A DNA stretch of 36,756 nt from an uncultured Bacteroides sp. (GCA_947074295.1 CAMTPC010000021.1:1-36756), one strand, 5' to 3'. Numbered from the stretch's first letter, positions 18,101 through 26,713 are shown. Numbers and translations are program-made. The notes: generated by a model not told the origin, from the letters alone.

Positions 18101-20660
18101 CCAACAGATCATCGTGCGCAGCGCCTCCAAGGCTCCATCGCTGACACTGGGTATCGACGGAGTGGACTATGGCAACGAATCGGTGATCCCCGTACGTCTA
18201 GGATTGTCGCAAATCAGAGACATGAAATCGAATATCGCCGCTGCCGACCAAACCAGCAAGGTGAAATACCTGCGCCTGCCTGTGTACACCAATAAGGTGA
18301 CATTCAGCAAGAGCACCTTTACCAATATAAAGAATGTGGCCAACAGCAATGACCACTACCGCAAGCTGATACTGATAGACAGCAACGACCCTATGGTGGT
18401 GAACCTCGCCGACAACAACATCGTGTTGGGCTACCTCAATTGGATAGACGTGAAGAAGAGCAATGCTGCCAACATGAACAGTCTGGGCATCTACTTCTAT
18501 TGTGACGCCAATGGCAACTTGCCCGTCAACCTGCGCGAAGGCTATACCTACACACTGAAATTCTTCATCAGCGAGTATGACGACTCCGAGAATACGGGCG
18601 ACTGCGAAGGCAGTGTGCTGATACCAATGAAGATAGTGCCCGAATACCAGATATGGAACGGCACCACCACGCAGCGCAACTATAACAATGATGCCAATTG
18701 GCTACGTGCCGAGCGCACCGATTTCTATGGTCCTACGACCTATACCAGCAATAATGTGAACTATCGCCAGTCGGATGTGTACAGCGCCGGAACCACCTAT
18801 GCCGAGACGCCACGCACCTCGTTCGTGCCCATCTACAACACGAAAATCATCATGCCGCCTAGCCGGGCACCTCGCCTCACCAACATCACACAGACCAGCT
18901 CCATCACTGTGGCCGATGTGTCGAAAGACACCCTGGTGATAGGTAGTGTGACACCGAAGATACAGAACGACCTGACCATCTATCCCCGTCAGACCGATGC
19001 CAACAGCGTGCCGTATTATCCCTGCCTGGCCTTCTATGCCAACCGCTGCGACACCGTGTACTTCCAGCCTGGAGGGGCGATGATCAACGCACAATACCTG
19101 ACCTACAACCGCGCTGTGGTAGACTTTGCCGTGAATATCAACCGCTGGTACTTGCTGGGATCGCCACTGAAAGGCGTTGTGGCAGGCGACATGTATACAC
19201 TCACCACACCGGGCACACAAAACACCTATGCCTTCGGGGCAGTGAACTATAGCACCACGCTGAACCACCGCTTCAAGCCCGCCGTGTATCAGCGTGCATG
19301 GGACAAGGTGTATGCCATCGCCTATCAGTTTGACAACCAGAGCAGTGTGGCATCCGCCCAAACCCAGCGCAACATGGCGATGAAAGCCACCTGGAGCACC
19401 GTGTTCAACGACGTGAATGTGCCCTATCTGCCTGGTACAGGATTCAGCATCAAGTCGCAACCCGAAACCACGGCGACCTATACGCAGAACATCTTCCGTC
19501 TGCCCAAGGCCGATACCCAATATGCCTACTACACCTATGACGGGCTGACCGACACGGGCGATAACACCGCAGTGACAGTGAACCGCACCAATGCCGGCAG
19601 GCTAGCCACCGATGGGCTGACAGCCAGCACCAACCTCACCGTGAGCCTCAGCGCCAGCAACTCCACGGGCAATGCTAATGGCAATGCCGAGAGCACCAAC
19701 AAGCTCTATCTGTTGGCCAACCCCTACATGTGCAACCTCAACATGCAAGCCTTCTTGACGGCACATAGCACCATCTTCGAGCAGCAGTACTGGCTACTCA
19801 CTGCCGACAGGCAGACGGGTGTGATTATGGGCGATGGCACGGTGAGCGTATCATCCAGCGGCACAGCGCCAACGGTAGGCCCCATGCAAGGCTTCTTCGT
19901 GCAACTCAAGAGCGGAGTAGCCGCCAATCCCACCGTGACCTATACCATAGCCATGATGGCGGACGGTGCTGCCCCCAGCACTGTTACCCGAGCCTCTGAT
20001 GAAAGCAGCGACAACGCCCGACAGCTCTATCTCGAAGCCGAGCGCGATGGTGTGACCTGCACCGCGCTGGTGAGACAGGTCGATGATGAAGATAAAAACG
20101 ACAATCAATACATGCTTAACCTCCCCACTCTTCTGGACGATAATATAGACATTCTGCCCATGGTCTATACTATCAGAGAGGGCGAGGCAATGCAAATACA
20201 TACACTGGATGGCGCCACCACTGTGCCGTTAGGCATCTACAGCAACAGCAACGAAGAGGTGGAACTACGCCTCAAGGGCACCGAGCATTTCGCCGGGCTG
20301 GCACTGTATGATGCGTTGACCCATACCTCCACGCCGCTCGATGACAATCCTACTTTGGTATTGCCAGGCAACACCAACGGCCGCTATCTGCTGGTCTTTG
20401 CCACAGATATCAATGAGGAGAGTGATCCGACACAGAGCATCACTGTATCGGCTATCGAAAGGGAAAGCATACTAGTGACATCGGACATCAATGACCCCAT
20501 CGAGGAAGTGATAATACATGACACCACAGGTAGAGTGTGCCACCATCAAACCAACATAAATACCAGCAGTCAGCTCATCTCGATGGCTGCGGGTACCTAT
20601 ATCGTGACTGTCAGGACGGCAGACACACTATATACTGCAAAGGTTTTAGTTCGAAGTTAA
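15177..20660 (+). CDS. Giant (1827 aa) secreted protein with C-terminal T9SS type A-like sorting domain, last gene of pilus operon (giant B; putative adhesin/tip)
   Basis: Signal peptide MTRYIKILLLMCLSLCAPQIFYGQ; MAM/jelly-roll-like LYLTAWVRN...NDFVIDDIQVFMG; core shared with giants A and C; C-terminus DPIEEVIIHDTTGRV...AAGTYIVTVRTADTLYTAKVLVRS. Confidence 0.85.
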   Translation: MTRYIKILLLMCLSLCAPQIFYGQTTLKRVASTKAAPGQPTVVSNGNGSVTDLQAAHVLRQTIYIAPYSTARRRLLPQVNQSSKMTQYMRWFPYDKKVALPTFSVQVGTLFADATNGYYLNGGTNSANIRPEIDYNFIGRTVACDISKTAGTLASNVLTEPQLDYRMIFDIRSAKEISDQLMATDTINALEMHDIFAPIGRPLLIGPAYAYTTISQNYGSGTSAYTVARQSNYFVYNSSTGTYLETKSGNTTAITDFYWYCAETKTTITTSSAIMPGSNGTITPSTVYNGQILALAAYTGAATTRTWYLMNTAGKCITKFKINYQNTDTYGPKKDGFAQYTPENLAAKYKLLSERRFDYETYPAGSGFKIFKSYGLNWDECTYGYYNQDAGNPDWSQYAFISTTSSAMSNSWTYSNVYDRLYERTNKVTMGMMYYVDASEVQGIVSKLDISSAACPGTQLYLTAWVRNVNNKGKLGPNLNFEVVGYNNSTGKDEVLRGFTTGTMDVDGTNGNSWYQVFFPVTVPQKDYTRLYFQIVNNQLGSDGNDFVIDDIQVFMGMPSASAQRRSPMCGKQAVVNINLDYTKLANIIALNSKGYTTQAVSYCIADKQVYDNYLEGIDKKGNTVPVANRTTANALNESRILLYSGADINGSSYFNYFVFRYNQDSIAGGGIGNYKNIYALQPDSTLYKDIDTYNTYYTTEMIKQRTKVFRQNSSIPTLSFQTTLQGSADMPIATGREYYIIFNKDAMQISEATFNGTGSLLSASDISTLTNMSSYNTSDNCALFTTVKLRGTSAVEMNGLGTLYDAGTDVCANTRPTFAINTLAYMENGVRKTVGASAMGIVFDWYKGTISELERKIYAASGASGYQVVTENSSGAFSVKDALSIFRSYYTSAGEIEYFPAVGTYTAAMRALLIALCNDSKTSSFCNDNTLSLYSQSYSPNLGSEAGMMYYYVAIPFKGTIIESDILKLICMEPQQIIVRSASKAPSLTLGIDGVDYGNESVIPVRLGLSQIRDMKSNIAAADQTSKVKYLRLPVYTNKVTFSKSTFTNIKNVANSNDHYRKLILIDSNDPMVVNLADNNIVLGYLNWIDVKKSNAANMNSLGIYFYCDANGNLPVNLREGYTYTLKFFISEYDDSENTGDCEGSVLIPMKIVPEYQIWNGTTTQRNYNNDANWLRAERTDFYGPTTYTSNNVNYRQSDVYSAGTTYAETPRTSFVPIYNTKIIMPPSRAPRLTNITQTSSITVADVSKDTLVIGSVTPKIQNDLTIYPRQTDANSVPYYPCLAFYANRCDTVYFQPGGAMINAQYLTYNRAVVDFAVNINRWYLLGSPLKGVVAGDMYTLTTPGTQNTYAFGAVNYSTTLNHRFKPAVYQRAWDKVYAIAYQFDNQSSVASAQTQRNMAMKATWSTVFNDVNVPYLPGTGFSIKSQPETTATYTQNIFRLPKADTQYAYYTYDGLTDTGDNTAVTVNRTNAGRLATDGLTASTNLTVSLSASNSTGNANGNAESTNKLYLLANPYMCNLNMQAFLTAHSTIFEQQYWLLTADRQTGVIMGDGTVSVSSSGTAPTVGPMQGFFVQLKSGVAANPTVTYTIAMMADGAAPSTVTRASDESSDNARQLYLEAERDGVTCTALVRQVDDEDKNDNQYMLNLPTLLDDNIDILPMVYTIREGEAMQIHTLDGATTVPLGIYSNSNEEVELRLKGTEHFAGLALYDALTHTSTPLDDNPTLVLPGNTNGRYLLVFATDINEESDPTQSITVSAIERESILVTSDINDPIEEVIIHDTTGRVCHHQTNINTSSQLISMAAGTYIVTVRTADTLYTAKVLVRS

Positions 20661-20688
20661 TTAAAGGTTTTTTATCAGGAGACAAGAG

Positions 20689-20740
20689 ACCCGCACAATA
20701 CCTGTTACAAGGTTATTATGCGGGTTTCTTTATGCGATTT
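20689..20740 (+). terminator. Rho-independent terminator of the pilus operon
   Basis: ACCCGCA (20689-20695) ... TGCGGGT (20719-20725), inner partial pairing, followed by TTCTTTATGCGATTTTTTTT. Confidence 0.7.
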
Positions 20741-20798
20741 TTTTTGAGTGAGCGTGGTTGGTGCAGTGAGTAAGGCTGAGCAGCGAAATGAACAAAGG

Positions 20799-21674
20799 TC
20801 AGTAAGTCTGGGCAGACACATCTTCACCACTATGGGCTTTTCGAAAAGTGCCCGGCGACACACCTTTGAGGCGCTTGAAAACCCGATTGAAATATGGGAT
20901 ATTATCAAATCCTGACGCATAGCACACGTCCGAGATAGTCAGCCTTTGTTCGGCCAGCAGTTGACAAGCCAGGTCGATGCGGTGCTCATTGAGATAGGTA
21001 ATGAAGGTTTTGTTAGTGGCTTTCTTGAAGAATACACAAAACGAGGCACGGTTCATGCCGATGTGGCGTGCCATGTCATCGAGGGTGATGCTTCGCTTGG
21101 CGTTGCATGTCACATAGATCTCTATCTGGCGCAAGCGCTCTTTCTCTTTATCGGGTTGGCGTTGCTGCCCTACCACGGTCTGCTTGGCACTATCGCTCAT
21201 CATCAACAGCAGTCGCAGGAAAGAGACCGCTTTCTCGGCATCACTCTGCACCCGCATGCGTTTCAATATATCCGATAACGAGTCGGCTGTCTGCTGATCG
21301 TATTTTATCGCCGCATCAGTCGATTTGAGCCGCTCGATGGGCATCGCCAATTCGGCAAAACAATGGGCACAGCGATTGAGCAGTGCGGTGTCAAACTTGA
21401 CGGTGATATTGGCGATGCGTCCCCGATGATCGGTGACATTTCCATCAAAATACCAACAATGAGGAATGCCGGGCGGAATCAATATGACTTCGCCGCTATC
21501 GAAAGGCTCGGAGGTGTCGCCGATAAGACGGATACCTGTGCCATAGATAATGTAGGACAGTTCCCAAGTGGATTGATGGTGCAGACCGATCTGTTCCTTG
21601 GGATCGAGGTGCACATAGTCGAAGACGAAGGAAGTAGGTCCATCGGTTGTATTATTTTTGTTCTTCTCTTTCAT
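20799..21674 (-). CDS. AraC-family transcriptional regulator
   Basis: N-terminal cupin-like (LHHQSTWELSYIIYGTGIRLIGD...VILIPPGIPHCW), C-terminal double HTH (ITLDDMARHIGMNRASFCVFFKKATNKTFITYLNEHRIDLACQLL...ISDVCYASGFDNIPYFNRVFKRLKGVSPGTFR). Confidence 0.95.
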   Translation of the reverse strand: MKEKNKNNTTDGPTSFVFDYVHLDPKEQIGLHHQSTWELSYIIYGTGIRLIGDTSEPFDSGEVILIPPGIPHCWYFDGNVTDHRGRIANITVKFDTALLNRCAHCFAELAMPIERLKSTDAAIKYDQQTADSLSDILKRMRVQSDAEKAVSFLRLLLMMSDSAKQTVVGQQRQPDKEKERLRQIEIYVTCNAKRSITLDDMARHIGMNRASFCVFFKKATNKTFITYLNEHRIDLACQLLAEQRLTISDVCYASGFDNIPYFNRVFKRLKGVSPGTFRKAHSGEDVSAQTY

Positions 21675-21698
21675 ACCAGTCCATTGAGGTTATATTTG

Positions 21699-21706
21699 CA
21701 AATATA
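21699..21706 (-). promoter_or_regulatory. Putative -7 box (TATATTTG) of the AraC-family gene, inside palindrome TATATTTGCAAATATA (21691-21706)
   Basis: Matches Bacteroidetes TAnnTTTG consensus on - strand; 16-bp perfect palindrome. Confidence 0.5.
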
Positions 21707-21753
21707 GTGCAAGTATTATAAACGATAGTGCAAAAGTGGGGACAGATAGTGAG
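21704..21753 (+). promoter_or_regulatory. Three direct repeats ATAGTGCAA / ATAGTGCAA / ATAGTGAG at exact 21-bp spacing, candidate AraC-type operator
   Basis: Copies at 21704, 21725 and 21746, lying between divergent araC-type and acyltransferase genes. Confidence 0.65.
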
Positions 21754-21754
21754 A

Positions 21755-21762
21755 TAACTTTG
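21755..21762 (+). promoter_or_regulatory. Putative -7 box (TAACTTTG) of the acyltransferase gene
   Basis: TAnnTTTG match, 39 bp upstream of ATG 21801, directly downstream of the third repeat; no clear -33 TTTG. Confidence 0.55.
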
Positions 21763-21800
21763 CGAAGACAGAAAAAGCAGAATCTATTATACTATTGATC

Positions 21801-22964
21801 ATGACAACCAATACATTAACATCCAAACCACGCTATGAGATACTTGATGGGCTACGCGGTGTAGCTGCCATGCTGGTGGTGGCCTATCATCTACTAGAGA
21901 CCTACTCGACTGGCCCTGTAGATCAAGTTTTGAACCATGGCTATCTGGCGGTCGATTTCTTTTTTGTCCTCTCGGGGTTTGTCATTGGCTATGCCTATGA
22001 CGATCGTTGGAAAGGGCTAAGCATCAAGGACTTCTTCGTACGCCGATTAGTACGTCTGCAACCCATGGCCATCATGGGGACGTTGGTGGGTGCGGCATTG
22101 TTTTACTTCGCTGCCTCGGACGCTTTTCCACTGATCCTAGAAACGCCGTGGTGGAAGGTGGTGATCATGATCGTGCTGGGTTGCTTCATGTTTCCCACAC
22201 CGCCATCCATGGATATCCGTGGCTGGTGGGAGGTCAACTCGCTCAACGGCCCGATGTGGTCGCTGATGTGGGAATATTTGGCTAATATCCTCTACGCCTT
22301 GTTCGTGCGCCGTTTCTCCAAAATAGGATTAGCCATCTTCGTTGCGCTATCCGCCTATCTCACCATCGACATCGCCTTCAACATCGATGTGTTCGGGTTG
22401 CTGAGTGAACGTACCAAATATGCACACACCTTTATAGGAGGCTGGAGCGTGACTCCCGAACAGCTTTACATCGGTATCTCGCGCCTGCTCTATCCCTTCT
22501 TTATGGGTTTGTTGCTGTCGCGTCTCAATGTGCTGATCCGCATGAAAAGAGGCTTCTACTGGTGCTCGCTCTTCATCACCGCCATCTTGGTGATGCCGCG
22601 CATCGGGGGCACTGAGCACATGTGGATGAATGGTGCCTACGAAGCCATCGTGGTGCTGTTCCTATTCCCACTGATCGTGATGATGGGAGCAGGTAGTCCC
22701 ATCACGGGCACGCGTTCCGTCAAGCTCTGCCAGTTTTTGGGCGAGATCTCGTATCCGCTGTACATCACTCACTTTCCATTGATCTATATGCAGATAGCTT
22801 GGGCTAAAAATCATCCCGATGCTCCACTGGGCACGCATGTGTTCTTGGCAGTGTGCATCTTCTTCCTCTCCATAGCAGTGGCCTATGCTTGCCTACGTCT
22901 GTATGACGAACCTGTGCGCGAATGGCTGAGACTGCGCTTCATCGTGAAAAAGAAAACCAATTAA
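21801..22964 (+). CDS. Acyltransferase 3 family (OafA/YrhL-like) membrane protein
   Basis: RYEILDGLRGVAAMLVVAYHLLE...LAVDFFFVLSGFVIGYAYDDRW...FFVRRLVRLQP; multiple TMs. ATG at 21801 preferred over TTG at 21795. Confidence 0.92.
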   Translation: MTTNTLTSKPRYEILDGLRGVAAMLVVAYHLLETYSTGPVDQVLNHGYLAVDFFFVLSGFVIGYAYDDRWKGLSIKDFFVRRLVRLQPMAIMGTLVGAALFYFAASDAFPLILETPWWKVVIMIVLGCFMFPTPPSMDIRGWWEVNSLNGPMWSLMWEYLANILYALFVRRFSKIGLAIFVALSAYLTIDIAFNIDVFGLLSERTKYAHTFIGGWSVTPEQLYIGISRLLYPFFMGLLLSRLNVLIRMKRGFYWCSLFITAILVMPRIGGTEHMWMNGAYEAIVVLFLFPLIVMMGAGSPITGTRSVKLCQFLGEISYPLYITHFPLIYMQIAWAKNHPDAPLGTHVFLAVCIFFLSIAVAYACLRLYDEPVREWLRLRFIVKKKTN

Positions 22965-22975
22965 TAATAGATAGT

Positions 22976-23362
22976 ATGATTAAAATAGACCATATCGCCA
23001 TTCATGTGAATGAGCTGGAAGCAGTAAAAGACTTCTTTATCCAATATTTCAAAGCGAAAGCCAATGACTTGTACGTGAATCCTATAAAGGGGAACCGAAG
23101 CTATTTCCTGAGCTTCGACAATGACACACGCCTGGAGATCATCAACAAGCCTGGACTGAGATGTGTAGATCGTGATTTCCAGGAATACGGCTATCACCAT
23201 CTGGCATTCAGCATCGGTGGCAAGGACAAGGTGGACAAGCTGACACAGCTATTGCAAGACGGTGGCTACGAGGTGATGAGCGGCCCTCGCCTCACGGGCG
23301 ATGGCTACTACGAGAGCTGTGTCCAAGGGCCAGAAAATATCCTGCTAGAGATTACTGAATGA
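22976..23362 (+). CDS. VOC-family (glyoxalase/bleomycin resistance-like) protein
   Basis: MIKIDHIAIHVNELEAVKDFFIQYF...YGYHHLAFSIGGKDKVDKLTQLLQDGGYEVMSGPRLTGDGYYESCVQGPENILLEITE; starts 11 bp after the acyltransferase stop. Confidence 0.9.
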   Translation: MIKIDHIAIHVNELEAVKDFFIQYFKAKANDLYVNPIKGNRSYFLSFDNDTRLEIINKPGLRCVDRDFQEYGYHHLAFSIGGKDKVDKLTQLLQDGGYEVMSGPRLTGDGYYESCVQGPENILLEITE

Positions 23363-23363
23363 A

Positions 23364-24173
23364 TCAGTTGAACACATTAAAGACCAATCCTAGCACAAAA
23401 TAGGGTTTGTTGTAGGTGGGATTGTAGGTGGCTGTACCCCAGATGGCCAGATCGAAATGGTTGAGGTCGAGGAGTTTCTTCTCGGCACGCAGGGTGAGGT
23501 TGGAGAAATGGAAGCCACGAGGGTAGTCGGGGTCATCTACATCCTTATTGGGCAGGAAGTAAGGTGATGAGAAAGGGACGGCCCCTACCACAGCTTGCAT
23601 ATCTATCCAGTTGGCAATGGAGAAGTCATAGGTCAGTTCGAAATAGGAGGAGAAATAACGTTTGCCGAATCCCACGAACTGGTCTTCTTCGTTGTACAGC
23701 CATTCGCGGTCTTTCTTTCCGGCGATGATGGTGCTCCAGCCGATGGTCAACGGAAAGCGTTCGCTGATCGTATAGCTGATATGGGCATCGATGACATGTC
23801 CACTGCGCCAACGACGTCCCCATCGAGACATCAGCTCATGATGGTCGATTCCCTTCGAATAATTGTCTGTCAATGAGATACCCAGATGATCATTGAAGTC
23901 ATAGCCCACATAGAGGGCCGTCTCCATATACCCCATCTTGGAGGAGATCAGATTCCAGCCGCCGATATAGGCACCCTTCCAGCCGACAGTGACTTCGGGC
24001 ATAAAGGCGATACTGCTGTTTTCGGTCGGCACACCGCGCCACATGTAGGATGTGGCGATATCACCTCGGAATGAAATCTGTGGTTTGTCCTGCGCCCATA
24101 GCAGGTTATTTAGAAGAAAAAAGAGTGAAATAAACAGTAATCTCTTAGCCTGTATCAAAATCTGTGTCTGCAT
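23364..24173 (-). CDS. Outer-membrane beta-barrel protein (TorF-like putative porin)
   Basis: Signal peptide ending LLWAQ; GDIATSYMWRGVPTENSSIAFMPEVTVGWKGAYIGGWNL; alternating beta strands, C-terminal aromatic VFNVFN. Confidence 0.68.
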   Translation of the reverse strand: MQTQILIQAKRLLFISLFFLLNNLLWAQDKPQISFRGDIATSYMWRGVPTENSSIAFMPEVTVGWKGAYIGGWNLISSKMGYMETALYVGYDFNDHLGISLTDNYSKGIDHHELMSRWGRRWRSGHVIDAHISYTISERFPLTIGWSTIIAGKKDREWLYNEEDQFVGFGKRYFSSYFELTYDFSIANWIDMQAVVGAVPFSSPYFLPNKDVDDPDYPRGFHFSNLTLRAEKKLLDLNHFDLAIWGTATYNPTYNKPYFVLGLVFNVFN

Positions 24174-24202
24174 TATCCTGGTTCGTTTTCTGAATCAGGG
24201 CG

Positions 24203-24210
24203 CAAAAGTA
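24203..24210 (-). promoter_or_regulatory. Putative -7 box (TACTTTTG) for the 23364-24173 gene
   Basis: TAnnTTTG match on - strand 30 bp upstream of the start codon. Confidence 0.45.
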
Positions 24211-24290
24211 CATTAATATTCAACAAGTTGCATCTTGAATTTTCCTAAAGAGTGTGATAGATGCTTATAGGCTACCTTCAATACCTCGTC

Positions 24291-26228
24291 TCACTCCACC
24301 GTCATCCTGTCTGCATTCATCCGCACCATATATTGTTGGATGATGGCTTTCAACTCTTGCTCCATCGTGGCTTGCATCGGTATATCGGTACCCAGAAGAT
24401 TGTCCTTGAGCAGACGATCGGTCTTGAAGGCGTAGATGGCGATGGTCTTCTCGCCGTCAAACTGCAACATATAATCGCCCTTGAAGTATTGGTAGATGCC
24501 GTTGTTGTGGTTCACGGCATAGGTATCCTCGGCAGGTGTTTCTAGCAGGTTGCAGCCAAACGCCACGAAGGGTTGGTCGTAGCCCAAATAGCCCAACACG
24601 GTGGGCATGATATCGATCTGCTGAGCGATGGACTCCACGTGTCCTTGCAGCTCGCCATCGGGTGTGAAGAAGATGATGGGCACGCCATAGCGGCCGGCAT
24701 CGGTCAGGTATTCGGGATGATCGCTCTGGTTGGTATGGTCGGCAGTGATGACAAACAGGGTGTTGTCGTACCAGGGTTGTGTGGCGGCTTTCTCGAAGAA
24801 GAGGCGCAGAGCGTTGTCGGTGTATCGCACGCACTTATGGATAGGCAGATTTTCCTCGGGATAGATGTCTTTATAGCGTTCGGGGATCACATAGGGATGA
24901 TGCGACGAAGCGGTGAAGATACCCGTAGTGAAGGGCTGGGGAAACTCGGACATCTTATCGGCGAAGTATTGCATGAACTCTTCGTCCCAGATGGCCCAGT
25001 TACCATCGAAATGGTCATCGTTGTTGTAGTCCTCGCGACCGAAATAGTCGGGATAGCCCACCGAGCGGGCATAGGCCTGGAAGCCCATAGAACCATTGCG
25101 CGCGCCATGGAAGAAGGCGGTATAGTAGCCTTTCTTCTTGAGCTCGCTGCCGATACCCGAAAGCTTGTTGAGCGAAGCGGGGGTCAGGAAGAAGGGTTCG
25201 ATGAAACGGGGAATGCCCGAAAGGATAGAAGGCAACCCGTCGATGCTCTGCTGGCCATTGGCGAAGGTATACTCCCACGTGAGGCTGCGTTGTATCAGCG
25301 AGTCGAGGAAGGGTGTGTAGCCCTTGTATGCGCCATCGGCCTCTAGTTGCGTATTGAGCGCGCCGATGTATTCCTTACCAAAGCTCTCTACAACCAGTAC
25401 CACTACATTCTTGGGGCGGAACGCCACACTGTCGGCAGGCTGATGCACGGGTGTGAAGACGGCTTCCATTGTGGCCTCATCGGCATAGTAGTGGGGTTCG
25501 GTAAAGGGTTTCTTTCCAAACGTACGGAAGATGGAGAAGGGGGTATTGAGCACGATGGCTGTCTCGGCAGGACGGTTGACGTACTGGTTGGCATTGCTGA
25601 TGGTGATGGGACGCACATCGCGACCGATACCGCCACGCATACCAAAGATGATGAACGGCGTAACGGCCAGCATCAATACGGTGTTGAAAATATAGTAGGT
25701 GAGCAGGCGCGGACGAGGCTCTACACGGGGCGTGCGGTAACACTTCCATAGGAAGAAACCAAAGGCTACGAATAGCAGTGCCAAGTACCAATGGCGCACG
25801 ATCTCGATGCCGAAGATGCCAGCTAGGTTGTCTTCGTTGGCAAACTGGCTGAACACAGAGGCTGTGGTGCGGCGGCCCGAGAACTGGAAGTACACGGTAT
25901 CGACCAGATTGGCTCCGATGGCGATGAGATTGACCACCAAGTAGATCCACTTGATGACACGCTCGTAAACGGGATTCTCCTTATAGTGCAGCGGGAAGAG
26001 CAGCAACACCACCCACAACACATTGAGGTACATGATGGCTGAGGTATCGAACACTAGTCCGCCACGCGACATTTCCCAGAGGTGGGCAAAACTGAGGTCG
26101 GTGAAATAGCTGAGATTCTCCCAGACAAAGACCAAGCGGCACACCATGAAACTGATATAAACGAGCAGTATATTGACAACGAGAGCAATCGGAGTAGAAA
26201 AGAGTGTCTTGAAACGATTCATCACCAT
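24291..26228 (-). CDS. LTA synthase-like sulfatase-family membrane protein (phosphoglycerol/phosphoethanolamine transferase-like)
   Basis: N-terminal TMs; NVVVLVVESFGKEYIGALN...TPFLDSLIQRSLTWEYTFANGQQSIDGLPSILSGIPRF...FVITADHTNQSDHPEY. ATG 26228 (or 26222) follows a promoter-like motif; the longer ORF start at 26330 is unlikely. Confidence 0.92.
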   Translation of the reverse strand: MVMNRFKTLFSTPIALVVNILLVYISFMVCRLVFVWENLSYFTDLSFAHLWEMSRGGLVFDTSAIMYLNVLWVVLLLFPLHYKENPVYERVIKWIYLVVNLIAIGANLVDTVYFQFSGRRTTASVFSQFANEDNLAGIFGIEIVRHWYLALLFVAFGFFLWKCYRTPRVEPRPRLLTYYIFNTVLMLAVTPFIIFGMRGGIGRDVRPITISNANQYVNRPAETAIVLNTPFSIFRTFGKKPFTEPHYYADEATMEAVFTPVHQPADSVAFRPKNVVVLVVESFGKEYIGALNTQLEADGAYKGYTPFLDSLIQRSLTWEYTFANGQQSIDGLPSILSGIPRFIEPFFLTPASLNKLSGIGSELKKKGYYTAFFHGARNGSMGFQAYARSVGYPDYFGREDYNNDDHFDGNWAIWDEEFMQYFADKMSEFPQPFTTGIFTASSHHPYVIPERYKDIYPEENLPIHKCVRYTDNALRLFFEKAATQPWYDNTLFVITADHTNQSDHPEYLTDAGRYGVPIIFFTPDGELQGHVESIAQQIDIMPTVLGYLGYDQPFVAFGCNLLETPAEDTYAVNHNNGIYQYFKGDYMLQFDGEKTIAIYAFKTDRLLKDNLLGTDIPMQATMEQELKAIIQQYMVRMNADRMTVE

Positions 26229-26249
26229 GTATATTTTGTTTTGGAGGGC

Positions 26250-26257
26250 AAAGATAC
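26250..26257 (-). promoter_or_regulatory. Putative -7 box (TATCTTTG) for the LTA synthase-like gene
   Basis: + strand CAAAGATA within ggagggcaaagatacaaag; matches TAnnTTTG on - strand, just upstream of ATG 26228. Confidence 0.5.
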
Positions 26258-26318
26258 AAAGTGATTTAGAAAATCTGATTGTGTATGTGCATTTTATCGC
26301 AAATAGATGAATACAATA

Positions 26319-26362
26319 ATAATTGCCCATTCACAAACTTACGATTGTAAATGGGCAATTAT
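26319..26362 (-). terminator. Hairpin downstream of DUF4190-like gene
   Basis: ATAATTGCCCATT (26319-26331) and AATGGGCAATTAT (26350-26362), perfect 13-bp arms, 18-nt loop with further pairing. Confidence 0.65.
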
Positions 26363-26382
26363 AATGTAATAAGATTATGACA

Positions 26383-26667
26383 CTATTGTATCGGGACGAT
26401 CTGTTCTACCACTGGTGCGGTATCTTCTGCGCCAACGGCAAATAGCAATAGTATAATCCCTATAAAGCATATGAAAAGTCCTGCAATAGCCAAAGCGCGT
26501 GGTTTCTTGAAGCAGCCCACGAAAGACAGGATAATGCCTATGATCCAGAATATCCATCCCATCACATTGACCCAACAGAATATCACACTCAATATGGCAA
26601 AAACAAAACCAGCGACTCCTACTCCATTGGAGCGACTCAACATCTGATTGTTATCATTTTCTCCCAT
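26383..26667 (-). CDS. Small DUF4190-like membrane protein
   Basis: GVGVAGFVFAILSVIFCWVNVMGWIFWIIGIILSFVGCFKKPRALAIAGLFICFIGIILLLF: paired TM segments with the DUF4190-like pattern. Confidence 0.78.
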   Translation of the reverse strand: MGENDNNQMLSRSNGVGVAGFVFAILSVIFCWVNVMGWIFWIIGIILSFVGCFKKPRALAIAGLFICFIGIILLLFAVGAEDTAPVVEQIVPIQ

Positions 26668-26713
26668 AGCTCATCTTTTTAATAAGGTAGATTAATACGA
26701 ATTATTACTTTCA

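Larger units (their letters stand above)
6779..20660 (+). other. Type V pilus operon (DUF3575 - DUF3868 - Mfa1 - Mfa2 - fimbrillin - accessory - giant T9SS-type protein)
   Basis: Seven co-directional genes; gaps of about 20-25 bp from the Mfa2-like gene to giant B, preceded by an approximately 700-bp non-coding region and followed by a terminator hairpin. Confidence 0.78.

Noticed and set aside
18702-19520. 272-aa ORF on - strand inside giant B
   Set aside because: Shadow ORF antisense to a well-supported coding gene; sequence shows no domain pattern or signal.
15177-20660. VWA domain in the giant proteins (Mfa5-like)
   Set aside because: No DxSxS MIDAS-type motif in a plausible context was seen, so direct Mfa5 orthology is not claimed.
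24573-25346. 257-aa ORF on + strand antisense to LTA synthase-like gene
   Set aside because: Antisense shadow ORF within a conserved sulfatase-family gene.
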